A DNA stretch of 64,000 nt. Source: Fictibacillus phosphorivorans (GTDB lineage Bacteria > Bacillota > Bacilli > Bacillales > Fictibacillaceae). The translations under genes were made by a program, and so were the position numbers. Location of the stretch: NCBI RefSeq assembly GCF_007673525.1, contig NZ_VDZU01000001.1, positions 1,932,177 through 1,996,176 of the forward strand. The letters are read 5' to 3'. Below, one piece after another: positions 34,497 through 42,897 of this stretch; position 1 is the stretch's first letter; every line of letters begins with the position of its first letter. The notes under the pieces are model-generated. The model was not told where the DNA came from. It saw nothing but the letters and a program-made list of their open reading frames with translations, and searched no databases.

Positions 34497-34910
34497 ATGC
34501 TTAATTCGTCAAAGTTAAATCAATATTGGACAGATATCTATTTTCACTTGCACTATCCACACGGAGAGAAAATTACTCATCAAGTGGTACGAATACTACA
34601 ATTAATTGAAAAGAAAGATAGGGTAGTTGTGAATGATGTAGCAACCCATCTCAAGATCTCTCCCAATACTGCTTCTGAACATGTGAAGCGAATGATCCAT
34701 AAGAAATATATAGAAAAGAAGCGTGATCAGAATGACGAAAGAAAAGTCATTCTTCAGTTAACGGATTTTGGGAAAAACGTACTTCACGAGAACACGAGTC
34801 TTGATGTAGAAAAGTTGAAACATGTTTTTAGTAAGATGGATGAAGTTGAACAAGAGTTAATCTCAAAGGCTTTTAAACTGCTTAGTGAGCGTGCAAAATC
34901 ATGTATGTAG
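34497..34910 (+). CDS. MarR family transcriptional regulator
   Basis: 137-residue winged-helix regulator. The HTH reads VNDVATHLKISPNTASEHVKRMIHKKYI and the wing DQNDERKVILQLTDFG. Start at ATG 34497 follows AGAGGTG. It overlaps the next gene, a DUF3147 membrane protein, by 10 bp, so the two are co-translated. A nested palindrome lies just upstream. This looks like a small self-regulated module in which the membrane protein is the output. Confidence 0.87.
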   Translation: MLNSSKLNQYWTDIYFHLHYPHGEKITHQVVRILQLIEKKDRVVVNDVATHLKISPNTASEHVKRMIHKKYIEKKRDQNDERKVILQLTDFGKNVLHENTSLDVEKLKHVFSKMDEVEQELISKAFKLLSERAKSCM

Positions 34911-35248
34911 TTATGAAAATTCTAATATCTGCAGGAGTTATTGCAGCTGTTACCGAAATTGCTAAGAGGTTTCCTAGCTTCGGTGGGTTGATCGCTGCTC
35001 TCCCACTCGTTAGTTTGTTAAGCATCATCTGGCTTTATGTACAAGGAGAGCAGACCAAAACCTTAAGCAAATTTGCACTGGGAGTTCTTTCGGGATTTGC
35101 AGCGACTGCCGTTCTATTATTCATCGTTTATGTTTCTTTAAAGCAATCATTGTCACTAATGACTTGTTTAGGTTTAGGTATTAGCGGTTGGATTGGATGT
35201 ATTTTGCTTCGAGAGGTAGCTATTAAGTTCATAAAAACTATAATCTGA
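34901..35248 (+). CDS. DUF3147 family membrane protein
   Basis: 115 residues with four predicted helices. The N-terminus MYVVMKILISAGVIAAVTEI and the SFGGLIAALPLVSLLSIIWLY segment match DUF3147 as I know it. Function unknown. It overlaps the marR stop by 10 bp, and an ATG 12 nt later is an alternative start. Genetic pairing with MarR hints at a transport or stress role. Confidence 0.8.
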   Translation: MYVVMKILISAGVIAAVTEIAKRFPSFGGLIAALPLVSLLSIIWLYVQGEQTKTLSKFALGVLSGFAATAVLLFIVYVSLKQSLSLMTCLGLGISGWIGCILLREVAIKFIKTII

Positions 35249-35283
35249 CGACAGGACATTAAATTTTGTAAAGAGGTGTAAAA

Positions 35284-35478
35284 ATGCAAAATACAAATCT
35301 ACCATTAAAATTAGCAAAACCGGCTGAAAGGGCTCTGACATCTGCGGGCATCACAACAATTGAACAACTAACGGATTGGAGGGAATCAGACCTTAAGAAA
35401 TTACACGGAATGGGACCGAAAGCGATGGGACAGCTCCTTGCTGCACTGCAAGAAAAAGGACTGTCTTTTAAGGAATAA
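35284..35478 (+). CDS. Stand-alone helix-hairpin-helix protein, RNA polymerase alpha-CTD-like
   Basis: 64 residues forming only the fold of an RNA polymerase alpha C-terminal domain: LPLKLAKPAERALTSAGITT, IEQLTDW, LKKLHGMGPKAMGQLLAALQ. The GMGPKA hairpin contacts the DNA backbone in such domains. Small proteins of this kind are common in bacilli and of unknown role; they might bind DNA nonspecifically. The ribosome binding site AAAGAGGTG precedes the ATG. No partner gene is evident. Confidence 0.85.
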   Translation: MQNTNLPLKLAKPAERALTSAGITTIEQLTDWRESDLKKLHGMGPKAMGQLLAALQEKGLSFKE

Positions 35479-35513
35479 TATACTGTTATAAACATAAAAA
35501 GGAGAACGCTTAC

Positions 35514-36440
35514 ATGTTACAGACTACACTTATAAAAGCAACAGTTAACGATGCAGAACAATTAACAGCCATTATGGAGAAAACCTTTGATTACGAAGCG
35601 GAAAAGTGGCTTTCGAATCGAGACATCATTGATTACAATATCCAGCCGCCTGGATACACATCCATTGAACTGACCAAATATATGATTAAAGAGTTAGAAT
35701 ATTTTAAAGTAATGTACGATGGGTTACTTGTTGGAGGAATCATAGCCACAATCTCAGGAAAGTCATACGGCAGGATTGATCGGATTTTTATTGATCCAGA
35801 ACATCAAGGCAACGGGATTGGATCTACTGTTATCAATTTGATAGAAAAAGAATTTCCATTTATAAGAGCTTGGGATCTTGAGACGTCGAGCAGACAGCTT
35901 AATAACCATCACTTTTATAAAAAGTTGGGTTATGTTGTGACCTTTGAAGGGGAAGAAGAGTTTTGTTTTGTAAAACATATTAAGCAGCCGGTGCAGCATG
36001 AGAGTTTGTTGAAGAATCAAAATTTATCTTGTCAGCAATTTGAAAACTCTGATCTAAGTCACTCTGAATATTACCAAGTTACGATGGAAGGCAGTTCAGT
36101 GAGTAATAGTAATGTGAGTCATATACATATGAGCAATTGCAATTTAAGTCATTCTAAGTTTCAAAATATTAACTATAGAAAAACGATGTTTGCCGATTTA
36201 AATTTATCAGATAGTGAATTCATTTATGTAACGTTAAGTGGTGTGCAATTTACAGATACGAATCTTGGTGACAAGGCGAAACCTCTTGTATTGAATAGGT
36301 GCGATCTTACTGGTTCAAAACTAATAAATTGTGACCTCAAAAATGTTGAGATTGAAAAAAGCGATATCAGCGGTATGAAAATTAATAACATTCCTGTTGA
36401 AGAATTGCTTCAATTGTACTATCAAACTAGTAAAAACTAA
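35514..36440 (+). CDS. GNAT acetyltransferase fused to a pentapeptide-repeat-like domain
   Basis: 308 residues. The N-terminal half (about 1-150) is a GNAT acetyltransferase: the acetyl-CoA loop reads RIDRIFIDPEHQGNGIGSTVI, followed by the HHFYKKLGY strand-helix near residue 140. The C-terminal half (about 160-285) consists of repeats of the A(N/D)LSxSxF type: QNLSCQQFENSDLSHSEYY, NCNLSHSKFQNINY, LNLSDSEFIYV, RCDLTGSKLINCDLKN. These would form a right-handed quadrilateral helix. Start ATG 35514 has AAGGAG. Pentapeptide domains often mediate protein interaction or mimic DNA; acetylation target unknown. Confidence 0.85.
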   Translation: MLQTTLIKATVNDAEQLTAIMEKTFDYEAEKWLSNRDIIDYNIQPPGYTSIELTKYMIKELEYFKVMYDGLLVGGIIATISGKSYGRIDRIFIDPEHQGNGIGSTVINLIEKEFPFIRAWDLETSSRQLNNHHFYKKLGYVVTFEGEEEFCFVKHIKQPVQHESLLKNQNLSCQQFENSDLSHSEYYQVTMEGSSVSNSNVSHIHMSNCNLSHSKFQNINYRKTMFADLNLSDSEFIYVTLSGVQFTDTNLGDKAKPLVLNRCDLTGSKLINCDLKNVEIEKSDISGMKINNIPVEELLQLYYQTSKN

Positions 36441-36472
36441 GACCTTCTTTAAAGACGATAGGAGATGAACAA

Positions 36473-37384
36473 ATGATACAGCAACTTAACGGTCAAGAAT
36501 TTGAAATCAGAGGAAAAAAGCTATATGTAGAACAGTACGGTAGCCAGGATAAACCGGCCATCCTCTATCTTCATGGAGGTCCTGGGGAAGGTTGTCATGA
36601 TTTTTCCTTCCATCAAGCTGAAAGATTAGGGGAGCACTTCAATCTTATCTTAATTGACCAAAGGGGAGTATGCCGTTCTGAAAACATAGAAAAGGACGAA
36701 CCCTTTGGATTTCAAGATTTGATTGATGACTGTGAAGCTCTCCGTGAATACTTACATATAAAAAAATGGTCATTGATCGGCCATTCCTTTGGGGGCTTTT
36801 TAGCTCTAGCTTATGTTCGGCAGCATCCCGATTCTATAGAGAAAGTCATTTTTGAAGGACCTACCTTTGATTTTGAGCTAACATCCAGAAGTCTTATTAG
36901 AAAGACTGCTCATTTACTTAAGAAGTATGGGAAACATGAAGGATACGAAAAAGGATTACTGCTCGCTGAGGGAGATCATACCATTCGTGAATTAACAGAA
37001 GAATATATGAAGTTGAGTGATGAGTTAGGTGAAAACCGTATGGAGATCTATCGACATAATCATAATAACCCAACTGATTATGATTCATTTTATTCTGAAG
37101 AAGATTGGGACGAATTCTATGACCGTTCAGAGCGCCACTTCAACTTATTAAGAGAAGAAGGCAAGATATTTGATTCTTTGCTAGGTGACATTAAGTTTGT
37201 TAAAAATCCGATGTTATTACTCGTTGGAAAATATGATGCTTGTACGTGTGAAAAACATTTCGAGGTGTTCGAACGAGATGCTATTAACGGAGAAATCTTT
37301 ATCTTTGAAGAAAGTGGCCACACTCCTCATTACGAGGAGTCAGAGAAGTTTAAACAAGTTGTCATTCAATATCTGCAATCATAA
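36473..37384 (+). CDS. Alpha/beta hydrolase, proline iminopeptidase-like
   Basis: 303-residue serine hydrolase. The oxyanion motif LHGGPGEGCHDF is typical of proline iminopeptidases and related esterases (S33). The nucleophile Ser is in GHSFGG (residue about 105), the acid probably in GKYDACT and the His in ESGHTPHYEE. DQRGVCRSE corresponds to the DQRGxGRS motif. Cytosolic, no signal peptide. RBS GATAGGAG. Peptidase versus esterase activity cannot be told apart from sequence. Confidence 0.88.
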   Translation: MIQQLNGQEFEIRGKKLYVEQYGSQDKPAILYLHGGPGEGCHDFSFHQAERLGEHFNLILIDQRGVCRSENIEKDEPFGFQDLIDDCEALREYLHIKKWSLIGHSFGGFLALAYVRQHPDSIEKVIFEGPTFDFELTSRSLIRKTAHLLKKYGKHEGYEKGLLLAEGDHTIRELTEEYMKLSDELGENRMEIYRHNHNNPTDYDSFYSEEDWDEFYDRSERHFNLLREEGKIFDSLLGDIKFVKNPMLLLVGKYDACTCEKHFEVFERDAINGEIFIFEESGHTPHYEESEKFKQVVIQYLQS

Positions 37385-37385
37385 T

Positions 37386-37422
37386 AAAAGGAAGACCATG
37401 TTTCGTTTGTGGTCTTCCTTTT
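37386..37422. terminator. Bidirectional terminator between hydrolase and NUDIX genes
   Basis: A perfect 13-bp stem AAAAGGAAGACCA / TGGTCTTCCTTTT for two convergent genes. Confidence 0.92.
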
Positions 37423-37832
37423 CATTTTGTAATCACTTGTGAATTTAATAAATTCTGTATGATGTTTTGTGGAAGGTGTATTTTTAATTCTTCTTTTGTT
37501 ACCCACATATAGGCTGAATGTTCTACGGATAACAGAACTTCGTAAGTATCAGCATGGCATAAGTAGGTTAGTAAAACGACTTTTCGAGTGGGGTCTGTAA
37601 AGAAGGTTGTTGCATAAAGAATGTGATCCACTGAAATGACAAGTCCTGTTTCTTCATTTATTTCGCGAATTAATGCCTGCTTGATCTCCTCTTCAAACTC
37701 TATTTTTCCACCAGGACATTCCCAAGTACCTGCTCCAATTTCATCTTCATCTGAACGTTTAACAATCAAATATTGATCTTGGTACATAATCAATCCTTTT
37801 ACCACAACATGTATTTCATTTTCTCCGTTCAT
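37422..37832 (-). CDS. NUDIX hydrolase
   Basis: 136-residue NUDIX pyrophosphohydrolase of MutT-like size. The Nudix box starts at GGKIEFEEEIKQALIREINE and continues EETGL; all metal-binding glutamates are present. The preceding ECPGGK is typical of MutT/8-oxo-dGTP-type enzymes, although this subgroup is catalytically diverse. Divergent from the kinase-like gene at 37916. Confidence 0.88.
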   Translation of the reverse strand: MNGENEIHVVVKGLIMYQDQYLIVKRSDEDEIGAGTWECPGGKIEFEEEIKQALIREINEETGLVISVDHILYATTFFTDPTRKVVLLTYLCHADTYEVLLSVEHSAYMWVTKEELKIHLPQNIIQNLLNSQVITK

Positions 37833-37915
37833 ATTTTCTCTCCATATCTTATAGAATTATTTTCCTTTTTATAGTAGCATAGGATAATCAATTTTTAATA
37901 GTTAGAGGTGGAGCA

Positions 37916-38476
37916 ATGAAACTCGTATTATTATTTGGCCCACAAGCTGTTGGAAAGATGACTGTGGGACATGAATTAGAGAAGGTTACGAAATTAAAGC
38001 TTTTCCATAATCACATGACGATCGACCTTGTTACGCCATTCTTTAAATATGGTTCTAAGGATGGGCGAAGACTAGTGAACTTATTTCGTTCAGAGATTTT
38101 CCAGACATTTGCGAAGAGCGATCAGTATGGAATGATATTTACATATGTGTGGGCGTTTAATTATAAAGAAGATTGGGAGTTTGTTGAAAGTGTGTGTCAG
38201 GTATTTGAGAAGCAAGGAGCAGATATCTATTTTGTCGAACTTGAATCGGATCTAGAGACAAGGCTCCAGAGAAACGTAACACCGCATCGCCTCGAACACA
38301 AGCCTTCTAAACGAAATCTAGCATGGTCGGAAACCGACGTAAGAACCTCAATGGAAAAGTACAGATTAAATTCTTATGAAGGCGAGATAAAAAGGAAAAA
38401 TTATCTACGTATCAATAATACAAATCTAAATGCGGATGAAGTGGCCAAGCTTATTCAACATACTTTTAAATTTTAA
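37916..38476 (+). CDS. P-loop kinase-like protein (AAA/shikimate kinase-like)
   Basis: 186 residues. The Walker A motif is GPQAVGKMTVG (residues 8-18), followed by HNHMTIDLVTPFF, which recurs in small P-loop kinases of this type. There is an LID-like LQRNVTPHRLEHKPSKRN segment and no clear Walker B. Such proteins are annotated as shikimate kinase-like or AAA; the phosphate acceptor is unknown. RBS AGAGGTGG before the ATG. Single gene with its own terminator. Confidence 0.82.
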   Translation: MKLVLLFGPQAVGKMTVGHELEKVTKLKLFHNHMTIDLVTPFFKYGSKDGRRLVNLFRSEIFQTFAKSDQYGMIFTYVWAFNYKEDWEFVESVCQVFEKQGADIYFVELESDLETRLQRNVTPHRLEHKPSKRNLAWSETDVRTSMEKYRLNSYEGEIKRKNYLRINNTNLNADEVAKLIQHTFKF

Positions 38477-38488
38477 TAAAACTAGTAG

Positions 38489-38517
38489 AGACATCTCAAT
38501 TGAGTTGTCTTTTTTTG
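38489..38517 (+). terminator. Terminator after the kinase-like gene
   Basis: Stem AGACATCTCA / TGAGTTGTCT (one G-U pair) followed by seven T residues. Confidence 0.85.
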
Positions 38518-38590
38518 TGTAAATATTAGCGGAATGAGTTCTTATTAAACTTTCTTTGGAAAAAGTGTGGAAAAACGATCACCATTGTTA

Positions 38591-38620
38591 TATAGTGTGT
38601 ATATAGATATGAACACTATA
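38591..38620 (+). promoter_or_regulatory. GntR (YtrA-type) operator of the yhc-like ABC operon
   Basis: Perfect 8-bp inverted repeats TATAGTGT (38591-38598) and ACACTATA (38613-38620), separated by 14 bp, resemble the AGTGTACT...-type operators of YtrA-subfamily regulators. The site is 28 bp upstream of the first gene's start at 38648 and probably binds the GntR protein encoded at 39394. Confidence 0.65.
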
Positions 38621-38647
38621 ACAGTTACAAAAAGGTGGATGATGTTT

Positions 38648-39373
38648 ATGAAAAGATGGCAACAAGCATTCTGGCTCTCGAAATTTGAACTACTACATTC
38701 AAAGAAAAGTATATTTACTTTACTGTTTCTATTAGTACCCTATTCGTTTTTCTTAACGGTTTCGATCCCTTCCTACTTAGAAGAACACTTTATGCTGTAC
38801 GATATTTTCTTTTTGCTTATATTTGGAGTTGCAGCGATATGGGCTAAACCAAAGGAATATCAATATCAAAAAATCGCTGACGATATGTGGGCACAGCCAT
38901 TTACGGTCTTTCTTAATCAACTCCCTATTCCGAGAGAAATTGTGGTAAGAAGCCGCTTTCTTATTTATTTTATTTACTCACTTCCGTTTCATCTAGCGGT
39001 TTTAGTGATCATGTATAGCTTTGGTCCTGAATTGCGACAAACGTTGCCGCCCCTTGAGTTTATAGCATTTTCTCTCATCTGGCTGAGCTTCGGAATTTGT
39101 TACGGAAGTGTATATCCGGCAAGTGATTCAGGAGATAAAGTCACGAATGTGAAGATGGCGTTTTACGCATTTGTTTTATTGGGAAGCTTCACGTTATTAT
39201 TATTCGCTGTTCCTTATCTCTCGAGTCACGGATTAGTCGGACTTACCATTATGGTCGCGAGCAAATGGCCGATCATTTCATCTGTAATATCCATAATCGC
39301 AGCGGGAGTAAGTGTTACATTTTGGATGAAATATATGAAAAATCACATGAATAAATTGGATTATTTTCAGTAA
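38648..39373 (+). CDS. Membrane protein opening the ABC operon, YhcE-like
   Basis: 241-residue integral membrane protein with about six helices (SIFTLLFLLVPYSFFLTVS, MLYDIFFLLIFGVAAIW, and others). No ATPase. The gene order of membrane protein, GntR regulator, ABC ATPase, ABC ATPase, permease equals B. subtilis yhcE-yhcF-yhcG-yhcH-yhcI, on which the name rests. Start at ATG 38648 has AGGTGG 9 nt upstream, and the operator then lies in the leader; the longer frame from 38567 would put the operator inside the coding sequence. Confidence 0.72.
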   Translation: MKRWQQAFWLSKFELLHSKKSIFTLLFLLVPYSFFLTVSIPSYLEEHFMLYDIFFLLIFGVAAIWAKPKEYQYQKIADDMWAQPFTVFLNQLPIPREIVVRSRFLIYFIYSLPFHLAVLVIMYSFGPELRQTLPPLEFIAFSLIWLSFGICYGSVYPASDSGDKVTNVKMAFYAFVLLGSFTLLLFAVPYLSSHGLVGLTIMVASKWPIISSVISIIAAGVSVTFWMKYMKNHMNKLDYFQ

Positions 39374-39393
39374 AGAAGGGAGGAAGCTTTTAA

Positions 39394-39801
39394 ATGGAAC
39401 TTCCTATTAAGCTTTCTAGAGATTCCAGGGTTCCCATCTACCACCAGATAGAAGGACAAATTAAAGCACTAATTGTTAGTGGTAAGTTACCAGCAGGTTC
39501 ACCTCTTCCTTCCATTCGAGCACTTTCAAAAGATTTAGAGATCAGTGTTATTACTACGCGGCGGGCTTATCAAGATTTAGAGTATGGGGGCTTTATCAAA
39601 ACAACGCAAGGGAAGGGAACTTTCGTTGCTGAAGTGGAGGTAAAAAAGATGGAGAAGTTAGCAATATCATCTGTATCTGAGGCGATTGAAAAAGGTGTAG
39701 AGACCGCTCTTCGACACAATTACTCGGTAGATGAAATTCGATCTGTGTTTGAAGAAGTGCTAGCAAGACTAAAAGATAACGATCGAGGTGGTCATGCATG
39801 A
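39394..39801 (+). CDS. GntR family regulator (YtrA subfamily), YhcF-like
   Basis: 135-residue short GntR regulator. The N-terminal winged helix is clear: SRVPIYHQIEGQIKALIVSG, LPSIRALSKDLEISVITTRR, LEYGGFIKTTQGKGTFVA. Only a short helical tail follows, with no effector domain, as in YtrA/YhcF types that control ABC export operons. Its stop overlaps the next start by 4 bp. It likely binds the TATAGTGT palindrome upstream of the operon and responds to cell-envelope stress; ligand unknown. Confidence 0.88.
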   Translation: MELPIKLSRDSRVPIYHQIEGQIKALIVSGKLPAGSPLPSIRALSKDLEISVITTRRAYQDLEYGGFIKTTQGKGTFVAEVEVKKMEKLAISSVSEAIEKGVETALRHNYSVDEIRSVFEEVLARLKDNDRGGHA

Positions 39802-40652
39802 AGCTTTGTACACAAATTGAAAGAGTAGAGAAAACAGTGGATGATTTCACAGTTGGTCCAATAAATTTAGAAATTGAACTTGGTACGATAACGGCACTAA
39901 TTGGTAACAACGGTGCAGGGAAAAGCACACTCATCAAAATGATGATGAATCTTGTGAAACCGGACAACGGCCAACTGGTGCATTTTGGAGGAAGTATAAA
40001 GACCAGTGAACATTGGAAACAAGAAGTTGCCTATCAACCACAATCTGTTCTAGGTTGTGACTTATTAACGGGAAATCAACTAAGAGATTTAATGGCACCT
40101 TGGTATAAAAAATGGGATCAAGAAATGTTTATGAATCTTGTAAAGACATTTGAAATTGATCTGCATAAAAGGTTTGGAAAAATGTCTAAAGGCATGCAGC
40201 AAAAACTAAACCTTGTCTTAGCTCTCTCTAAGAATACAAAACTTTTAATATTAGATGAACCCACTGCCAATATGGATATACCTTCAAAACAAAAGTTAAT
40301 GAATATTCTAGTTGATTGGATGGAGAGAGATGAGAGAGCAATCGTTATTGCTACCCATCATGTTGATGATATTAAGAAATTAGCAGATTACATCGTGATC
40401 ATGAACGATGGCAAACTATTAGGAAAATATGAAAAAGAAGAATTAGTTTATCGATACAAGCGATATTGGTTTGAAGATGCACTAGGGATTGAAAAGATTC
40501 CTGGCGAGATTGACCGCTTGAACGATCGTTTGCTCATTTCTAATGATGTAGAACAAACTGACACATTCTTAAAGAAAAACGAGTTAAAAATTATGCAGTC
40601 AGAGGTTTTAGAAATGGAAGAAATAATAACTTATATGCTTTCGGGGAGGTAA
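39798..40652 (+). CDS. ABC transporter ATPase, YhcG-like
   Basis: 284-residue ABC-type ATPase. Walker A is GNNGAGKSTLIK, the signature is MSKGMQQKLNL, Walker B LLILDEPTANMD, the Q-loop QPQSV and the switch His in ATHHVDDIKKL. The C-terminal 60 residues are a regulatory extension. It shares a 4-bp overlap with the GntR gene and is followed 3 bp later by the second ATPase gene. The family acts in export or antibiotic-peptide protection; the substrate is unknown. Confidence 0.9.
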   Translation: MKLCTQIERVEKTVDDFTVGPINLEIELGTITALIGNNGAGKSTLIKMMMNLVKPDNGQLVHFGGSIKTSEHWKQEVAYQPQSVLGCDLLTGNQLRDLMAPWYKKWDQEMFMNLVKTFEIDLHKRFGKMSKGMQQKLNLVLALSKNTKLLILDEPTANMDIPSKQKLMNILVDWMERDERAIVIATHHVDDIKKLADYIVIMNDGKLLGKYEKEELVYRYKRYWFEDALGIEKIPGEIDRLNDRLLISNDVEQTDTFLKKNELKIMQSEVLEMEEIITYMLSGR

Positions 40653-40655
40653 GAG

Positions 40656-41588
40656 ATGATGAATGAGTGCATATTGAAAGTAGAGAGCTTAGGAAAATCG
40701 TTCAAAGATAAGAGAATTATTTCGGATATCTCTTTTGAGGTACACCGTGGTGAGATCATGGGAATTCTTGGACCAAATGGGGCTGGGAAATCTACAACCA
40801 TCCGTAACATTATGGGTATTATGTATCCAGATGAAGGATCCATTCATTTTCATGGGAATTCTGATATTCCTCGTCATAAAATAGGTTATTTACCGGAAGA
40901 AAGAGGTTTATATAAAAACGTAAACGTGATGGATATCTTGCTTTATTTTGCTGAACTTAAAGATTATCCACCAAAAAAAGCAAAAATACGTGCTCTGCAG
41001 TACTTAGAGAAATTCGGACTTGCTGGTAAAGAAAACACAAAGGTAGAATAGCTGTCAAAAGGAATGGGTCAAAAAGTTCAATTGATCGCGGCGATTATTC
41101 ACGAACCAGAACTGCTAATTCTAGATGAACCATTTTCAGGTCTTGACCCCGTCAGCCAAGAGGTATTTAAAGACGAAATTAAAGAACTTGCAGCAAAGGG
41201 TACAGCTATTCTCCTTTCTTCTCATCAGATGAACCTGGTGGAAGAATTATGTGATCGATTATACATGATACATCGTGGTAAAAAAGTGATTTATGGTGAG
41301 ATGGAAGATGTAAAGAGAGAATACGCAAACTTCAAATGTACGATTATTGGTGACAATCCTGAAGAGCTATTACGTAATATCCCATCTGTTCATCGCGTTG
41401 AAAGTAAAGAGGATCGATCTATTCTTTATTTAGAGCAAGATGTTCATATTCCAACCTGGCTTAGAGAGCTGCCAGTAGAGTTGAATGTATATGAATTAAT
41501 AATCGATCGTGTATCCTTGCATGAGATTTTTATAGATATCGCTTCTGATAAGAACATGATTGTGAAAGAAGGTGCAAAGTATGCGTAA
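40656..41588 (+). pseudogene. Second ABC ATPase, YhcH-like, interrupted by an in-frame TAG
   Basis: Reads as a full 310-residue ABC ATPase: Walker A GPNGAGKSTTIR, Q-loop text and Walker B LILDEPFSGLDP, switch SSHQMN. A TAG at 41049-41051 falls directly before the signature motif, which reads LSKGMGQKVQL immediately after the stop. Family members have a coding residue at that point, usually Glu or Lys, so this is a single-base nonsense change. The rest of the frame is undamaged to 41588. The peptide from the first part (131 residues) would lack the signature and Walker B. Error, recent mutation or stop read-through are all possible. It overlaps the permease gene by 8 bp. Confidence 0.85.
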
Positions 41589-42831
41589 CAGCTGGAAAGT
41601 CGCAAAGTGGGAACTGAAACGGAACATGAAAAATAAATCATTTATCATTTCACTTCTCTTGACGCCGCTTTTATTTATTGTGTTTGCTGGTTTTCCGACT
41701 CTCCTTGAAAAATTGGAAGGAGAACCTAATTCAGAGAACGTAACAGTTTACGTGAACGATGAACTGAACCTATTTGATGATGTTGATTCATTGGTTAAGT
41801 CTCAAAATTTATCTTGGAAGATGGAGAAAGCAACTGATGATCCAAAAAGCATTATTAAGAAGATCGAATCATCCGACAACCAAGCTTATGTGGCATTGAC
41901 CGAGAATGCAGTAAAAACAGGAGAAGTGAAGGTTTTCGTAAGTAATGAGATGCCTGATACCTTTTCAAGTGAAGTGCAATTTCTAGGAGCACCACTGCGT
42001 CAGGTGAAATATGATCAACTAAATCTTTCGCCAGAAGTCGTTCAATCAATAACAAAAGGAATAGAGATCAAGTCAGAAGAAGCTTCCACACAAACTGATT
42101 CAAGTTCTGAAAACCCGTCAGATAAACAGAGTGCTGATGACAGCTCCATGGAACGCACAATCCCAGGCGCATTTGCTGGTATCGTACTCTTTTCGATCGT
42201 TATGACAGGAATGATGATTTTCCAGAGTGCCTCTCAAGAAAAGAAGGAAAAAGTAGCGGAGATCGTATTATCTTCCGTAACACCTGGAGATTTAATGCAA
42301 GGAAAAATCATCGGTTATTTCATATTAGGACTTGTTCAAGTAGGAACTTGGTTATTACTCATTGTTCCGATTGCAGCATGGAGATATGAGCTACCGGTCA
42401 TGGAATATCTCTTTGTGCCTGAACTATTGCTCTTGCTAGCGATTTCTATTGCAGGATACTTGATGTTTGCTGCTATTTTCGTTGGTATTGGTGCAACAGT
42501 TGAAGATATGACAGCTACAAGCAATTTTCAAGGAATCGTCATGATGCTGCCGTTTCTTCCGCTCATATTTATCAGCCCTATATTGGCAAATCCGAGCGGC
42601 ATCATCGCCCAAGTTGCAACCTATTTTCCACTTACATCTCCAAGCATCCTTATCCTTCGCCTGTCACTATTGGATGAATGGCCTTGGGTGGAAATCATTA
42701 TAGCAATGGTCATCTTGTTAGCTAGTATTTGGCTGTTGATGAAACTAGCTGGTAAGGTGTTTAAGACAGGGATTTTACTTTATGGAAAAAATGCAACACC
42801 AAGTGAGATCTGGAAGTGGCTGCGTTACTAA
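41581..42831 (+). CDS. ABC-2 type permease, YhcI/NatB-like
   Basis: 416-residue permease of the ABC-2 (NatB-like) type. One helix at the N-terminus (SFIISLLLTPLLFIVFAGFP), a long extracytoplasmic domain of about 150 residues with an Asp/Ser-rich stretch (QTDSSSENPSDKQSADDSS), then about five helices from residue 195. The KKEKVAEIVLSSVTPGDLMQGKIIGY segment is a NatB-family marker. Start at ATG 41581 behind AAAGAAGGTG. It would pair with the ATPases encoded upstream; one of these is interrupted, so the transporter may not be functional in this strain. Confidence 0.88.
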   Translation: MRNSWKVAKWELKRNMKNKSFIISLLLTPLLFIVFAGFPTLLEKLEGEPNSENVTVYVNDELNLFDDVDSLVKSQNLSWKMEKATDDPKSIIKKIESSDNQAYVALTENAVKTGEVKVFVSNEMPDTFSSEVQFLGAPLRQVKYDQLNLSPEVVQSITKGIEIKSEEASTQTDSSSENPSDKQSADDSSMERTIPGAFAGIVLFSIVMTGMMIFQSASQEKKEKVAEIVLSSVTPGDLMQGKIIGYFILGLVQVGTWLLLIVPIAAWRYELPVMEYLFVPELLLLLAISIAGYLMFAAIFVGIGATVEDMTATSNFQGIVMMLPFLPLIFISPILANPSGIIAQVATYFPLTSPSILILRLSLLDEWPWVEIIIAMVILLASIWLLMKLAGKVFKTGILLYGKNATPSEIWKWLRY

Positions 42832-42844
42832 GCAAATAGAAAGA

Positions 42845-42889
42845 AACTCCTCTTCTGATCGTTTTATTAACAAGAAGGGGAGTTTTTAA
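42845..42889 (+). terminator. Terminator after the yhc-like operon
   Basis: Stem AACTCCTCTTCT / AGAAGGGGAGTT (with a G-T pair) followed by TTTAAT. Confidence 0.85.
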
Positions 42890-42897
42890 TATACTTC

